The notes: generated by a model from the letters alone, not told the origin. Numbered from the stretch's first letter, positions 18,653-28,337 are shown. The stretch: DNA of 64,000 nucleotides from Bryocella elongata (GCF_900108185.1 NZ_FNVA01000009.1:62001-126000); one strand, 5' to 3'. Numbers and translations: made by a program.

Positions 18653-19267
18653 TCAGACGCGCCACGGCAGGAGAACCAAGTCGGTCGCTTCTTCAGCATC
18701 TTTGAGGAGCGTCTTGCGCGGCGTGCCGATTCGCGCACGCATGGCCAGGCCACGAGCAAGATCCGTGACCTGGACCGCGCGCACAGCTACCGGGAAGTCA
18801 GGCGGGATGTCTCCCGCAGAGATCCCGTCCCGGAAACGGCGCTCAAGAAGCATCGCTCCGCCCGAGGCTGCGTTCTGCAAAAAACGTTGAACCTCAGCAT
18901 CGTTCACAAGCGGCGCGACGCAAATCATAAGGCAGCCCCGGGCGGATCCTTTCTCGGTCGCACTTTCGACGTTGTACTTGAGGAAGCCCGCGATTGAGTC
19001 GCGAAGACTCTGTGGAGTGAAGAGCGCCTTCGCGGCTAATGCGCCCTTCTTTTCTGCGTACGCCCTGAGGACGCGCAGGAATATCGCCCGCTTGTCCCCG
19101 AAGACGGCATACAGGCTCGGTCGTCCCACACCCATCCCGGCGACGAGATCGTCAATCGTCACTCCGTCGTAGCCCTTCGACCAGAACACCTGAGTCGCCT
19201 TCTCCAGCGCCCCCGTCTCGTCGAAGCTGCGCGGTCGTCCTCGCAGTCTTGCGGTATTTGCAATCAT
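18653..19267 (-). CDS. TetR/AcrR-family transcriptional repressor
   Basis: 204 aa. The N-terminal HTH is typical: LRGRPRSFDETGALEKATQV, then FWSKGYDGVTIDDLVAGMGV followed by GRPSLYAVFGDK. The C-terminal domain (from about 75) with ARGCLMICVAPLV and LERRFRDGISAGDIPPD is like the regulators that control short-chain dehydrogenase genes. ATG start at 19267. It is divergent from a truncated SDR and the intact SDR at 19679, with an operator-like palindrome in between, so it probably represses the rightward SDR genes and itself. Confidence 0.88.
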   Translation of the reverse strand: MIANTARLRGRPRSFDETGALEKATQVFWSKGYDGVTIDDLVAGMGVGRPSLYAVFGDKRAIFLRVLRAYAEKKGALAAKALFTPQSLRDSIAGFLKYNVESATEKGSARGCLMICVAPLVNDAEVQRFLQNAASGGAMLLERRFRDGISAGDIPPDFPVAVRAVQVTDLARGLAMRARIGTPRKTLLKDAEEATDLVLLPWRV

Positions 19268-19282
19268 TTAGTTCAAAACTCC

Positions 19283-19325
19283 TTGACACTTCCATCTTAC
19301 CAATATACAACCAAGTAGTTCTATA
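19283..19325 (+). promoter_or_regulatory. Promoter with TetR-type operator
   Basis: TTGACA (19283-19288) lies 15-17 bp before TATACAAC, and the -10 region is covered by the imperfect palindrome TATAcaAC...GTTcTATA (19304-19325, centre CAAGTA). This is the arrangement expected for a TetR operator controlling the rightward transcript. Confidence 0.5.
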
Positions 19326-19390
19326 TTAACAAGCTGGCTCTGGCCTTACGCTTCTCCGGTTCTCTTTGCCCTTTCACTCAGGAGCCACTC

Positions 19391-19520
19391 ATGAATTTAA
19401 TCGCTCTGGTCACCGGCGCCACCTCCAGCTTCGGCCACGCCGTCGGCGTTGGATCTGAGCGCCCCGGCCAGCCTTCAGCCCGCGCTCCCCGAGCTGGCCA
19501 AGCGAGGCCAGCCCGACCGA
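19391..19520 (+). pseudogene. Remnant of a short-chain dehydrogenase gene
   Basis: After GGAGCC, ATG 19391 begins MNLIALVTGATSSFGHAVG, the TGxxxGxG-type dinucleotide-binding start of an SDR. The similarity then breaks off, and a later SDR-like piece, LDLSAPASLQPALPELAKRG, is in another frame (about 19449-19508). An internal deletion and frameshift explain this. This was probably the original target gene of the TetR regulator. Confidence 0.6.
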
Positions 19521-19678
19521 TTTCCTACGGCCCAATGCCGAGATAGCCCAGGTAAGAAGCGCGTGTTCACGGCGGCGGCCGTCGAGGCGACTCAGGCCAA
19601 GTTGGGCGGCCATCATCAACTGACTGTCGGATTGCTCCATTCCCCAAGTAACTAAGAACCTAAAGAAGGAGAACAAGA

Positions 19679-20605
19679 ATGATCGAGAGTATTTTGATAA
19701 CCGGAGCAAATGCTGGGCTTGGGAGAGAAACTGCCCGACAGTTCGCATTGAAACAAGAAACCAAAAGGGTAATCCTATTTTGCAGAAATCGCGAGAGAGC
19801 GGCAGCAGCAAAAAAGGATCTTGAGGAGAAAGCTGGTAAAAAGGTTTTTGAAATTGCCATCGGGGACGTTACGGATGCAGATTCCATAAGAAGATCGGCC
19901 GAAGAGATCAAGGAACCGCTCGATGCAGTTGTCTTGAATGCAGGTGGGGTCATTGGGAAAACGGCTGCGAACCGCACGCCTTCCGGAATGAACCAATTAG
20001 CTGCCACGAATATTTTAGGCAACGTGATCCTGGTGGAGGAATTGATCAAACGGGACAAGGTAAGGAAAGCAGTTCTAGCAGTCAGTGCCGAAGCTATTCC
20101 AGGCGTAAAGATGCTCGGAGTAAAACGAGTTTCAATGAGGACTTCTTCTGTCGATGAGTTTGCTGCCGTTCTTGACGGATCCTATTTCGACAAGAAGTTC
20201 GTGGCATTGCATGCATACGCCTATGTCAAGTACGCGGAAACCATGTGGGCGCTATCCATTGCAAGAAAGTACCCCAAGCTCAAGTTCATTGCTGTAAGCC
20301 CAGGGAATACAAAAGGAACTCAGGCGGCAGAAAGCCTTCCACCGCCAATGCGGTTCATGTTGAACTACGTGATGATGCCTATCGTCTTCCCTTTGATGGG
20401 CGAAATGGTGCATACGCTGGACGTAGGCGCAAAACGCTTTGTAGACGCCATCTCTGATGAGCGGTACAAGAGCGGCGTGTTCTATGCCAGTAAAGAGGGT
20501 AAGTTGTCGGGCGACATGGTGGACCAGAGCACCTTCTTTACCGATTTGAGAAAAACTTCATTTCAAGATAACGCCTACGAGGCAATTCATCGTTTCACAC
20601 ATTAG
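19679..20605 (+). CDS. Short-chain dehydrogenase/reductase (SDR)
   Basis: 308 aa NAD(P)-dependent oxidoreductase. The Rossmann motif ITGANAGLG is at residues 6-14, NAG is seen in VVLNAGG, and the active-site YxxxK is YVKYAE with SAEA as the serine-bearing strand. The C-terminus (VDQSTFFTDLRKT) is like fungal or protochlorophyllide-reductase-like SDRs. ATG 19679 is preceded by AAAGAAGGAGAACAAG, a strong ribosome binding site. The gene is visibly richer in A and T (many AAA, AAG, ATT codons) than its neighbours, suggesting acquisition from a lower-GC donor. Substrate unknown. Confidence 0.82.
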   Translation: MIESILITGANAGLGRETARQFALKQETKRVILFCRNRERAAAAKKDLEEKAGKKVFEIAIGDVTDADSIRRSAEEIKEPLDAVVLNAGGVIGKTAANRTPSGMNQLAATNILGNVILVEELIKRDKVRKAVLAVSAEAIPGVKMLGVKRVSMRTSSVDEFAAVLDGSYFDKKFVALHAYAYVKYAETMWALSIARKYPKLKFIAVSPGNTKGTQAAESLPPPMRFMLNYVMMPIVFPLMGEMVHTLDVGAKRFVDAISDERYKSGVFYASKEGKLSGDMVDQSTFFTDLRKTSFQDNAYEAIHRFTH

Positions 20606-20896
20606 GCGCTCCGAACCGACGCCTCCGGGCAATCCTCCGTCTCAGCTCAAGGGAACTTGACCGCCCAATTGAGGCGCAGCGCCACCCAAACCTCCACGAT
20701 CGCTCTAGCCAGGAAGCCGCGTGGCGGGCCGTCGTCAAGGTCTCCGGTATCGACTTCTCATAACCCGCATCCTCGAACGCGGGGACCTGAAGGAGCGCGG
20801 ATCCGCGCGTCACTGGATGCAAAACAACATCGCCACTTCCCTAACTTGGAATTACTGCGACAGGACGAACAAAAACCATTCTCAAGGAGAATTCAC

Positions 20897-21640
20897 ATGA
20901 AACGGTACGAAGGGAAAAAGGTCGTAATCATCGGCGGCACGAGCGGCATGGGGCTCGCTACGGCGAAGATGCTCCTTGATGGAGGCGCGCGCGTTCTGGT
21001 GACGGGCCGCTCCAAGGAAGGCCTGGAATCGGCGCAGAAGGAGCTTGGGAATGACGCCATCGTGGTTTCGAGCGACGCGCGGTCGTTGACGGACCTCGAT
21101 GCTCTCGCCGCTCGAACGAAGGCCGAGTTCGACACCATCGACCTGCTGTTCGTCAACGCCGGGTTCAGCATCCGAGCGCCTCTGGAGAGCATCACCGAGG
21201 CTATCTACGACGAGATGTTCAACCTGAACGCCAAGGGTCCGCTTTTCGCAGTGCAGAAGTTCGCGCCGCTCATCCATCGGGGAGGCTCTGTCGTGCTCAC
21301 GGCCTCGATCGCCAACGTCAAGGGAATGGCTGGCAACGCCACCTACGGAGCCGCCAAGGCTGCGCTGCGATCCTTCGCTCGTACGCTGGCTGCTGAGTTG
21401 ATCTCTCTCGAGATTCGCGTGAACGCGGTGACGCCGGGTCCCATCGACACGCCGATCGTCGAAAAAGCGTTTTCCGCTGACGCAGCCGCTCAGATCAGGG
21501 ACAAGATGATTGGCATGGTCCCGATGAAACGCTGGGGAACGTCCGACGAAATCGCCAAGGCCGTCGTCTTCCTTGCGTTCGACGCGACGTTCACGACCGG
21601 CGCTGAACTTCCGGTCGATGGGGGCTGGTCGCAACTCTGA
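20897..21640 (+). CDS. SDR-family oxidoreductase, FabG-like
   Basis: 247 aa classical SDR. Residues 9-18 hold VVIIGGTSGMG (cofactor loop), NAGF is the structural motif, the catalytic Ser is in LTASIAN and YGAAKAA gives Tyr and Lys. PGPIDTPI and the C-terminal DGGWSQL complete the fold. ATG 20897 follows CAAGGAGAATTCAC. The longer open frame upstream has no ribosome binding site and is not coding-like. It lies 291 bp after the previous SDR (no gene seen in that gap). Probably under the TetR repressor as part of a redox or detoxification set; substrate not readable. Confidence 0.88.
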   Translation: MKRYEGKKVVIIGGTSGMGLATAKMLLDGGARVLVTGRSKEGLESAQKELGNDAIVVSSDARSLTDLDALAARTKAEFDTIDLLFVNAGFSIRAPLESITEAIYDEMFNLNAKGPLFAVQKFAPLIHRGGSVVLTASIANVKGMAGNATYGAAKAALRSFARTLAAELISLEIRVNAVTPGPIDTPIVEKAFSADAAAQIRDKMIGMVPMKRWGTSDEIAKAVVFLAFDATFTTGAELPVDGGWSQL

Positions 21641-21813
21641 GGCCTGGACCGTCCAGGTAGGTGCTCACATCGAGGACGGTCTTCAATAACTCGCATACCA
21701 GGACGCATTTGATGCGATACAGCAAGCCGTGGCGTCGGCTCGGTCGTCGCCGCGGCTCGCTCAGAGCAAGTAGTCCAAGCCTGTTCGGTGTAGCGCGACC
21801 CACGGAAGAAACA

Positions 21814-22263
21814 ATGAAAGCGATGAAGCATGTTGTGGCTGCGGTAAATCTACTTGCTATCTCCACGATGGCACCGGTAGAGGAAACGCAGCAGGGAGTC
21901 GAGAAGGCTGCTCCAGCGACGTGGGTCGCTCCGGCAGAGACGCTAAATTCGCCGCTGAATATGACTGAATATCAGATGATCAGCGGGGCGAAGGCATTCC
22001 CTGCCGACAGGTATGGTTTTGCACCAGGCGCGGCGATTTTCGCAAATGGGCAACAAACTGAGTCGCGGGCGTCCGCACGTTCGGGGCATGGGTCATTCAC
22101 GTCGCGCAGGCCACCTATGCTTTGGGCTCGTACCTGAGCGGACTAAAGCCCGATATGGATTTAACTCTGCTTTCTACGAGGGTCGTCAGAGACTCTATCG
22201 CGACCCTTCTTGGCCTTCCCGGATGTGTCGATGCTCGCTCTCGGATCGCCTGCTCATGGTGAC
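21814..22263 (+). pseudogene. DinB-family protein, frameshifted
   Basis: ATG 21814 gives a leader-like start (MKAMKHVVAAVNLLAISTMA). Then ETLNSPLNMTEYQMISGAKA and FPADRYGFAPGAAIFANGQQ follow, the usual start of secreted acidobacterial DinB proteins. After about 22050 the match continues in another frame as AWVIHVAQATYALGSYLSGL, then KPDMDLTLLSTRVVRDSIAT, ending at a TGA near 22263, well short of the normal C-terminus. So there is at least one frameshift and a truncation. The intact family forms four-helix bundles with a metal-binding His triad. The following 22264-22667 holds no gene that I can see. Confidence 0.65.
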
Positions 22264-22667
22264 GAACGGAGTATTTACGCGACGGGATGTCGATACCAGT
22301 TTTTGAGGGATTTTGTGGGTCTGGGCTGGACCGAGACGGTAGCTTTACGCGCGAACCAACATTAGCCTCGGATAAACGCGAATTTCGCGATACCTTCGCT
22401 GAAGCTAAGGGTGTAGGTCAGCGCTGCTCCAATTCATCGCATCTTCGCTCTGTCGTGACTGTATGCCAGAATAACTAACTTGCAGGAATACCCGGCGATG
22501 TGTGATTCCGATAGCTTCTAAAAAACACACCGAGGGAACGCGATCGTGTTCCTGTTGTGCCCAGATTCATCAAACCGACCCTCCCGACGTGCTGACGTCG
22601 GCCGAACCGGGTAAACTTCCCTGTTGAATGATGGGTCGTTGCATAGCCGTCGAGACTGGAGCGAAGG

Positions 22668-25600
22668 ATGAACACAAAGAAGCTGCTATTGATCTTCTTC
22701 GCCTTTGTCGCGTTCGTTCAGCCCCTGCTGGCGCTGAATCCTGATAACCGCATCTCGCAGTATGGACACGCGGCGTGGCGTGTGCAGGACGGGGCGATTG
22801 GCGGAAACCCGAATGCCTTCGCGCAAACACCGGACGGATACCTCTGGGTCGGGACGCCGAGTGGACTGTACCGGTATGACGGCGCGAGTTTCCTCGCTTG
22901 GAACCCTCCACCTGGTCAACACTATCCATTTGCCATTGCGAATATCACGGCCCTGTATACGGCCAGGGATGGGAGTCTCTGGATCGGCGGCGGAGGAGGG
23001 CTCTCACACTGGGCCAATGGAAAGTTCACGAGTGTGGACGCTCCCATTGCGGAGGTAGAGGGGATTGCGGAAGACGGAGAAGGCGCGATATGGATTACGC
23101 GGTCGCATATGCATCAGTTCACCGGGCCACTCTGCAAGGTGTCGGCTGACATAGAGCAGTGCTTTGGGGAATCCTCGGGGATTCAATCTATCGCCGCTGG
23201 TCCAATCGCGACAGATGCGCACGGACGCTTTTGGATTGCCGGGGTTGGGTCAGTGATTGAATGGCAGGGAAAGCTCATTCGAGAGCATTTTCTCTCTGGG
23301 GCACGTTCGCCTGATTCGAGCCGCTTGCTCAATACCACGATGGCCGGGGGCGAGGGCATAGTTTGGACGGGAGAGAGCCGAACTGGCCCCCGCGATGGCC
23401 TGCAGCGTTTATCCGATGAAAGATGGAGTCCTTACACTGCGCCAGGCTTCAATGGTGCAAACGTCGCAGTGAATACGCTGTTTCTCGATCAAGATCATTG
23501 CTTGTGGATTGGAACCGAGAATCAAGGGATCTATCGCATCCATGGCCAGAATGTCGACCATTTTGGACATGACGACGGTTTGTCCAGTAACTTCGTGACT
23601 CGGATCTTTCAGGATCATGAGGGCGGCATCTGGATCGCAACAAGCGAGGGTCTTGACCACTTTCGCGATCTGCCGATTGTGACGTACTCGAGCGTGCAGG
23701 GAGTCAGTGCGGACTATGTCGCTACGATGCTGGCCCGACGGGATGGCTCCGTCACGATAGCGAGCGACACATCCATGAGTTCGATTCACGCTTCTGTAGT
23801 CACTCCGCTGAAAATGCCTCCCTGGATGCATGGTCATCCTACCGCAATGCTGGAGGACGACCGCGGAAACCTGTGGATTGGGGGCGATGGCGGACTGAGG
23901 GTACAGGCGGGTGGCCAATGGCACGTTGTCACCGGGAGCGCTCTAATGGGCGACGACGTACGATCCCTTGCGGAGGCCACGGATCACACAATTTGGGCGG
24001 AAATTATCGGTCTGCACCCACGATTACTCCGCATTGAGAATTACAAGGTCCGCGAAGAGTTCAAACCACCGCATTTCCCCGCGGCGTTTTTCGTGGTAAC
24101 AGATCCTCATGGAGGCGTTTGGCTCAGTTTTCTTGATGGAAGACTGATGCACTATCAGACCGGACAGTGGCAGGAACTGTCGATGGAACCCCTCGTTCGA
24201 AAGTACTCGCGCATCGGGACCATCTTCAACATTTCGTTCGATTCGGACGGAACTTTGTGGGGAGTTGCGAACGGTGGGGTCATCGGATATCGGCATGGAA
24301 GACTGCAGCTGCTCAATGAGCGCAATGGTCTGCCGTGCGCACGCACGTATGCGGCCCTCGCGGATCTTCATGGAGATCTATGGTTGTCCACGGTGTGTGG
24401 CCTGATGCGAATCAAGCATTCAGACCTGGAACGATGGTGGGCAGATCCTGAAAGCCGGTTTCAGGTCTCTCCTTTTCAAGCGATAGACGGCTTCCGCGCG
24501 GGAATCCCTCTTTCTCATCCAGCGGCAGTTCGCAGTACGGATGGAAAGCTGTGGTTTCACAACAACAGTGTTGTAATGATGATCGACCCTGACCATCTTC
24601 CTTACAACACGGTTGTCCCGCCCGTGCACGTGGAACAGGTAATCGCTGATCGCAAGGTTTATGGGACTGAGAGCGATTTGCGACTTCCCCCTAGAACGCA
24701 CCAGGTGGAGTTCGATTATGCTGGCCTGAGCTTCGTTGCGCCGTCCAAGGTCCTCTTTCGCTACATGCTCGAGGGTTACGACACACAATGGCAAGAGCCA
24801 GGGACCAGGCGCGCCGCGTTTTATAACGATCTTCCACCGGGGAACTATACCTTTCATGTGATTGCCTGTAACAACAGCGGTCTTTGGAATAAGGCGGGCG
24901 CATCCATGCAGCTACGGGTCGCTCCGGCCTACTATCAGACGAATTTGTTTCGGGTGATGTGCGGCGCGATCGTCGTAGCGTTGTTTTGGGTCTTCTACTT
25001 GCTGAGGCTTCGACAAATGCAGCAGGAGTTTGCCGTCGCACTGGAAGCCCGTGTGAAAGAGAGGACCCGCATCGCCCGCGAACTGCACGATACGCTCCTC
25101 CAAAGCCTGCATGGGCTGATGTTCAAATTTCAGGCGGCGAGGAACATGCTACCTCGCAGGCCGGAAGATGCCATGCAGACTCTTGATAAGGCAATTTCTG
25201 AGACCGAACAGGCGATTGCCGAAAGCCGAGAGGCGATCCACGATCTAAGATCGGAGCCACTTTCTGAGCAGGATCTCGCGACCTTGCTGGAGGGGATCGG
25301 CGAAGAGCTGGCAGCCCTTCAAGACACGAACCACAAGTCACCAAGCTTCCGCGTCATCGTAGAAGGAGACCCGCAGAAGCTGTATCCGGAGCTGCAGGGC
25401 GAGGTGTACCGGATTGCTCGTGAGGTGCTCCGCAATGCGTTCTGGCATGCTGGAGCAAGTCAAGTCGAAGCCGAGATACGGTATGACAAAAACCAGCTGC
25501 GATTGCGAATACGTGATGATGGCAAGGGCATCGATCCTAAGGTACTGGAAGAAAGCCGCCGTCCTGGACATTGGGGGCTGCCTGGGGTCCGGGAACGAGC

Positions 25601-25745
25601 GATACAGATAGGGGCGCAATTGAGCTTTTGGAGTCAGGATGGGGCCGGAACGGAGATCGAAGTCACGATTCCAGCGACCGTCGCTTACGAGGAAATACGC
25701 AAGAAGCAAAAGTTTGCGGTGTTTCGCAGGGAGAGGAAATTATGA
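22668..25745 (+). CDS. Reg_prop/Y_Y_Y two-component sensor histidine kinase (copy 1)
   Basis: 1025-aa hybrid receptor. Signal peptide 1-23 (LLLIFFAFVAFVQPLLA). A two-domain periplasmic Reg_prop propeller covers about 25-640 with repeats such as DGYLWVGTPSGLYRYDG, DGSLWIGGGGGLSHW and EGGIWIATSEGLDHF. A Y_Y_Y domain lies at about 650-750 (VEFDYAGLSFVAPSKVLFRY, GNYTFHVIACNNSGLWN). One membrane helix follows (VVALFWVFYLLRLRQM), then HisKA_3 with the phosphoacceptor His807 in RIARELHDTLLQSLHG, and HATPase_c with REVLRNAFWHAGA and DDGKGID. This is a NarX/LiaS-type kinase with an extracellular sensor. Its stop overlaps the response regulator start (ATGA), so the two are translationally coupled. Ligand unknown; related sensors in gut Bacteroidetes read oligosaccharides. 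Confidence 0.9.
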   Translation: MNTKKLLLIFFAFVAFVQPLLALNPDNRISQYGHAAWRVQDGAIGGNPNAFAQTPDGYLWVGTPSGLYRYDGASFLAWNPPPGQHYPFAIANITALYTARDGSLWIGGGGGLSHWANGKFTSVDAPIAEVEGIAEDGEGAIWITRSHMHQFTGPLCKVSADIEQCFGESSGIQSIAAGPIATDAHGRFWIAGVGSVIEWQGKLIREHFLSGARSPDSSRLLNTTMAGGEGIVWTGESRTGPRDGLQRLSDERWSPYTAPGFNGANVAVNTLFLDQDHCLWIGTENQGIYRIHGQNVDHFGHDDGLSSNFVTRIFQDHEGGIWIATSEGLDHFRDLPIVTYSSVQGVSADYVATMLARRDGSVTIASDTSMSSIHASVVTPLKMPPWMHGHPTAMLEDDRGNLWIGGDGGLRVQAGGQWHVVTGSALMGDDVRSLAEATDHTIWAEIIGLHPRLLRIENYKVREEFKPPHFPAAFFVVTDPHGGVWLSFLDGRLMHYQTGQWQELSMEPLVRKYSRIGTIFNISFDSDGTLWGVANGGVIGYRHGRLQLLNERNGLPCARTYAALADLHGDLWLSTVCGLMRIKHSDLERWWADPESRFQVSPFQAIDGFRAGIPLSHPAAVRSTDGKLWFHNNSVVMMIDPDHLPYNTVVPPVHVEQVIADRKVYGTESDLRLPPRTHQVEFDYAGLSFVAPSKVLFRYMLEGYDTQWQEPGTRRAAFYNDLPPGNYTFHVIACNNSGLWNKAGASMQLRVAPAYYQTNLFRVMCGAIVVALFWVFYLLRLRQMQQEFAVALEARVKERTRIARELHDTLLQSLHGLMFKFQAARNMLPRRPEDAMQTLDKAISETEQAIAESREAIHDLRSEPLSEQDLATLLEGIGEELAALQDTNHKSPSFRVIVEGDPQKLYPELQGEVYRIAREVLRNAFWHAGASQVEAEIRYDKNQLRLRIRDDGKGIDPKVLEESRRPGHWGLPGVRERAIQIGAQLSFWSQDGAGTEIEVTIPATVAYEEIRKKQKFAVFRRERKL

Positions 25746-26374
25746 ATAGTCAACCCGGGTTGATCCGAATTCTCACCGTCGATGACCATCCTCTTCTTCG
25801 GAGCGGAATTGCGACCCTGGTGAACGCCGAGGCCGATATGAAATTGGTTGCGGAAGCAACAAACGGTCAGGAGGCCATCGAACGATACCGATCGCACCGT
25901 CCCGATGTAACCCTGATGGATCTCCAAATGCCAGAGATGGACGGTGCTGACGCCATACGCGAGATCAAGAGCGAATTCCACGATGCGCGCATTATCGTAC
26001 TGACGACGTACAGAGGGGATGCTCAGATATTGAGGGCGCTTAAGGCAGGTGCACGTGGTTATCTCTTGAAAGGGCACGTACATCGTGAGCTCCTGGAGGC
26101 GATCCGCGCCGTTCATGCCGGACAAAAACGAATTCCTGCGGACATTGCTGCAGAGCTTGCCCAACATGCGACCGATGATGCTTTGAGTCCTCGCGAAATC
26201 GATGTGCTGAGGCTGATCGCCGTGGGGAACTCCAACAAACTGATCGCCAATCACCTCTCGATCGGCGAAGCAACCGTGAAGAGTCATGTTGCAAACATAC
26301 TTTCCAAACTCGGCGCCAATGACCGAGCTCACGCTGTCGCCATGGGGCTGAAGCGCGGGATGATCCAGCTATAG
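25742..26374 (+). CDS. NarL/FixJ-family response regulator (partner of copy 1 kinase)
   Basis: 210 aa. The receiver domain has acidic pair D14/D15 (TVDDHPLLRSG), phosphoacceptor D60 (VTLMDLQMPEMDG) and K110 (GYLLKGH). The LuxR-type HTH at about 148-205 reads LSPREIDVLRLIAVGNSNKL, then IANHLSIGEATVKSHVANIL. The ATG at 25742 overlaps the kinase stop codon by sharing ATGA, and GGAGAGG lies upstream inside the kinase gene. It would be a DNA-binding output for the propeller kinase; targets may be the adjacent DoxX-like and hydrolase genes. Confidence 0.92.
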   Translation: MNSQPGLIRILTVDDHPLLRSGIATLVNAEADMKLVAEATNGQEAIERYRSHRPDVTLMDLQMPEMDGADAIREIKSEFHDARIIVLTTYRGDAQILRALKAGARGYLLKGHVHRELLEAIRAVHAGQKRIPADIAAELAQHATDDALSPREIDVLRLIAVGNSNKLIANHLSIGEATVKSHVANILSKLGANDRAHAVAMGLKRGMIQL

Positions 26375-26453
26375 CCCCACCAAAAGACGGATCGCCCGCT
26401 CCTTATTTCAGCGGTTTCGGTTTTTTGCCGCGGCGAGCTAACCTGCGCGAGGA

Positions 26454-26843
26454 ATGCTGCAGGAGATCTCTCTGCAACGCTTATTTTCCACCTTCGCCAA
26501 CGGTCTGCCCGGCAGAGGCTTGATGCTCCAGCGCTGCGCGACCGCTGCTGTCCTGATCTACGACGCAGTGGCGAACCTGCGTGGGGGATCGCAGGTTGGG
26601 CCGGTCAGCCCGCAGGTGATCGCTGCTGCTGCGGGCATACTTCTCCTTCTCGGCTTATGGACCCCGATGGCTGGTGTCGTTGTCGCCGGATGCGAGCTGT
26701 GGATCATGATCTCCGGGAGTGGTGATCCTTGGATGGCCCTTGTCCTGGCAACCCTCGGAGCGTCCCTGGCAATGATTGGCCCCGGTGCGTGCTCCATGGA
26801 TGCCCACTTTTTTGGGAGAAAGCAGATCAAAACACGGCGTTAG
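26454..26843 (+). CDS. DoxX-like small membrane protein
   Basis: 129 aa with about four hydrophobic segments (MLQRCATAAVLIYDAVANL, VIAAAAGILLLLGLWTPMAG, VVVAGCELWIMISG, MALVLATLGASLAMIGPGA). It ends SMDAHFFGRKQIK, the usual end of acidobacterial and proteobacterial DoxX-type proteins (GPGAwSiDArlFGrk). DoxX proteins are inner-membrane proteins associated with redox functions, biochemically poorly defined. 79 bp downstream of the response regulator on the same strand. ATG 26454 has GCGAGG only two bases before it, so the start may be slightly further in. Confidence 0.65.
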   Translation: MLQEISLQRLFSTFANGLPGRGLMLQRCATAAVLIYDAVANLRGGSQVGPVSPQVIAAAAGILLLLGLWTPMAGVVVAGCELWIMISGSGDPWMALVLATLGASLAMIGPGACSMDAHFFGRKQIKTRR

Positions 26844-27038
26844 ATAACTTCGCTCCGCCGATTGGGGGAGTAATTACCCCACATAAAAACTGATTGTGAA
26901 GGTCGACTATATGCCGTTTCCGATAAACACATAGCCGCACCACAATTACATTCACGATCGCAAGGTGATCCATGTTGAGTGACTAGGACTTGATGCTTCT
27001 GGCCCGGGCGATCAAACGACTCAAGGAGGAAGCAGCGT

Positions 27039-27896
27039 ATGAAACCGTTCAGAGGTTTAGTGATGTCCGCGGTAGAAAGATTGGATCGCTCGAAAATCAT
27101 GGCATCAAAGGCTAGTTTTCAACGTGCCCTTTGGCGGATATTACCCGTCATCGCGCTTATGGTCGCCGGTGCTTCTCTTGCCCACGCACAGGCAAAGAAT
27201 CCGGAGCCTGTCAAAAACATAGTGCTCGTTCACGGTGGTTTCGTCGATGGCTCGGGCTGGGAAAGCGTCTACAAGATTCTCACGAAGAAGGGGTACCACG
27301 TCACGGTTGTCCAGAACCCCACGATCAGTCTCGAGGGCGACGTCACCGTGACCAAGAGAGCGATTGACGCGATGAATGGCCCAGTCATTCTCGTTGGTCA
27401 TTCGTATGGCGGCGCAGTCATCAGTCAAGCCGGAACTGATCCGAACGTTGTCGGGCTCGTTTATATCACTGCATTCGCATTGGACAACGGTGAGTCGGTC
27501 GGATCTCTGCTGAAGAACCCTGCTCCGGGCGCGACACCCCCTCCGATCATGCCTCCCCAGGATGGCTTCCTGCTGCTGGATCGCGAAAAGTTTCCGGCGG
27601 CATTTGCCGGGGACGTAAATCCTGAGATCGCGGCCTTCATGGCGGCTTCGCAGGTGCCGTGGGGACTGGAAGCATTGAATGGCACGGTTACGGACGCTGC
27701 TTGGAAAACGAAGCCAAGCTGGTACCTCATCACGACGGAAGATCGGATGATCCCGCCTGACGCTCAGCGTTTCATGTCAAAACGAGCTGGCTCAAGAGTT
27801 GTTGCGGTCAAGGCGAGCCATTCCGTCTTCCTTTCGCACCCCGACGCCGTCGCCTCTCTCATCGAACAGGCGGCGGTTAGCTCTCCGTCTAAGTAA
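27039..27896 (+). CDS. Alpha/beta hydrolase
   Basis: 285 aa. ATG 27039 follows CTCAAGGAGGAAGCAGCGT, a near-perfect ribosome binding site. An internal hydrophobic segment (ILPVIALMVAGASLAHAQA, about residues 32-50) looks like a signal peptide, making ATG 27099 a possible start for the exported form. The catalytic domain follows: IVLVHGGFVDGSGW (oxyanion loop), VGHSYGGAVIS with nucleophile Ser, TTEDRMIPPDAQ with acid Asp, and KASHSVFLSHP with His. This is the EstA/salicylate-esterase-like group. A truncated second copy of the C-terminal third lies just downstream (28083-28337). Confidence 0.85.
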   Translation: MKPFRGLVMSAVERLDRSKIMASKASFQRALWRILPVIALMVAGASLAHAQAKNPEPVKNIVLVHGGFVDGSGWESVYKILTKKGYHVTVVQNPTISLEGDVTVTKRAIDAMNGPVILVGHSYGGAVISQAGTDPNVVGLVYITAFALDNGESVGSLLKNPAPGATPPPIMPPQDGFLLLDREKFPAAFAGDVNPEIAAFMAASQVPWGLEALNGTVTDAAWKTKPSWYLITTEDRMIPPDAQRFMSKRAGSRVVAVKASHSVFLSHPDAVASLIEQAAVSSPSK

Positions 27897-28082
27897 CAAA
27901 GTAGAACCTGCTGGAGCTTCGCTGTTCACTATCCCCGCTGCCTGTAATTATCAGCGAAGCTCTAGCAATTTCGGACGTAGAAGCGCTTCTTCTTCTCTCG
28001 AAGTAACCCTCGCGAGATGCTATGCACCAACAAAAGACCTGTTCGTTCGACCTAACCAAAGAGAGATATTGTCTATGTCCGA

Positions 28083-28337
28083 ATCGCCGCATTCATGGGA
28101 GACTCCCAGGTTCCGTGGGGGATGGAGGCCCTGCAGGGCGCAGTGACCGAGCCGGCATGGCGCTCGAAGCCGAGCTGGTATCTCGTTGCCCAAGACGATG
28201 GAATGATTCCGCCACCAGCCCAACGTATGATGGCAAGCCGCGCGGGCTCTCATGTAACCGAGGCGCCTGGCAGCCATGCTATCTACGTCTCGCACCCCGA
28301 GCTCGTCGCGGCCGTCATCAAGCAGGCGGCGATATAG
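28083..28337 (+). pseudogene. C-terminal fragment of a second alpha/beta hydrolase
   Basis: The frame IAAFMGDSQVPWGMEALQGA, then SKPSWYLVAQDDGMIPPPAQ and GSHAIYVSHPELVAAVIKQA, ends at TAG near 28337. It aligns end to end with the last 85 residues of the hydrolase at 27039-27896 (AAFMAASQVPWGLEALNGTV and onward). It retains the acid Asp region and the His but lacks the nucleophile half. It is a duplicated or recombined remnant, not a gene. The interval 27897-28082 shows nothing else. Confidence 0.75.
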
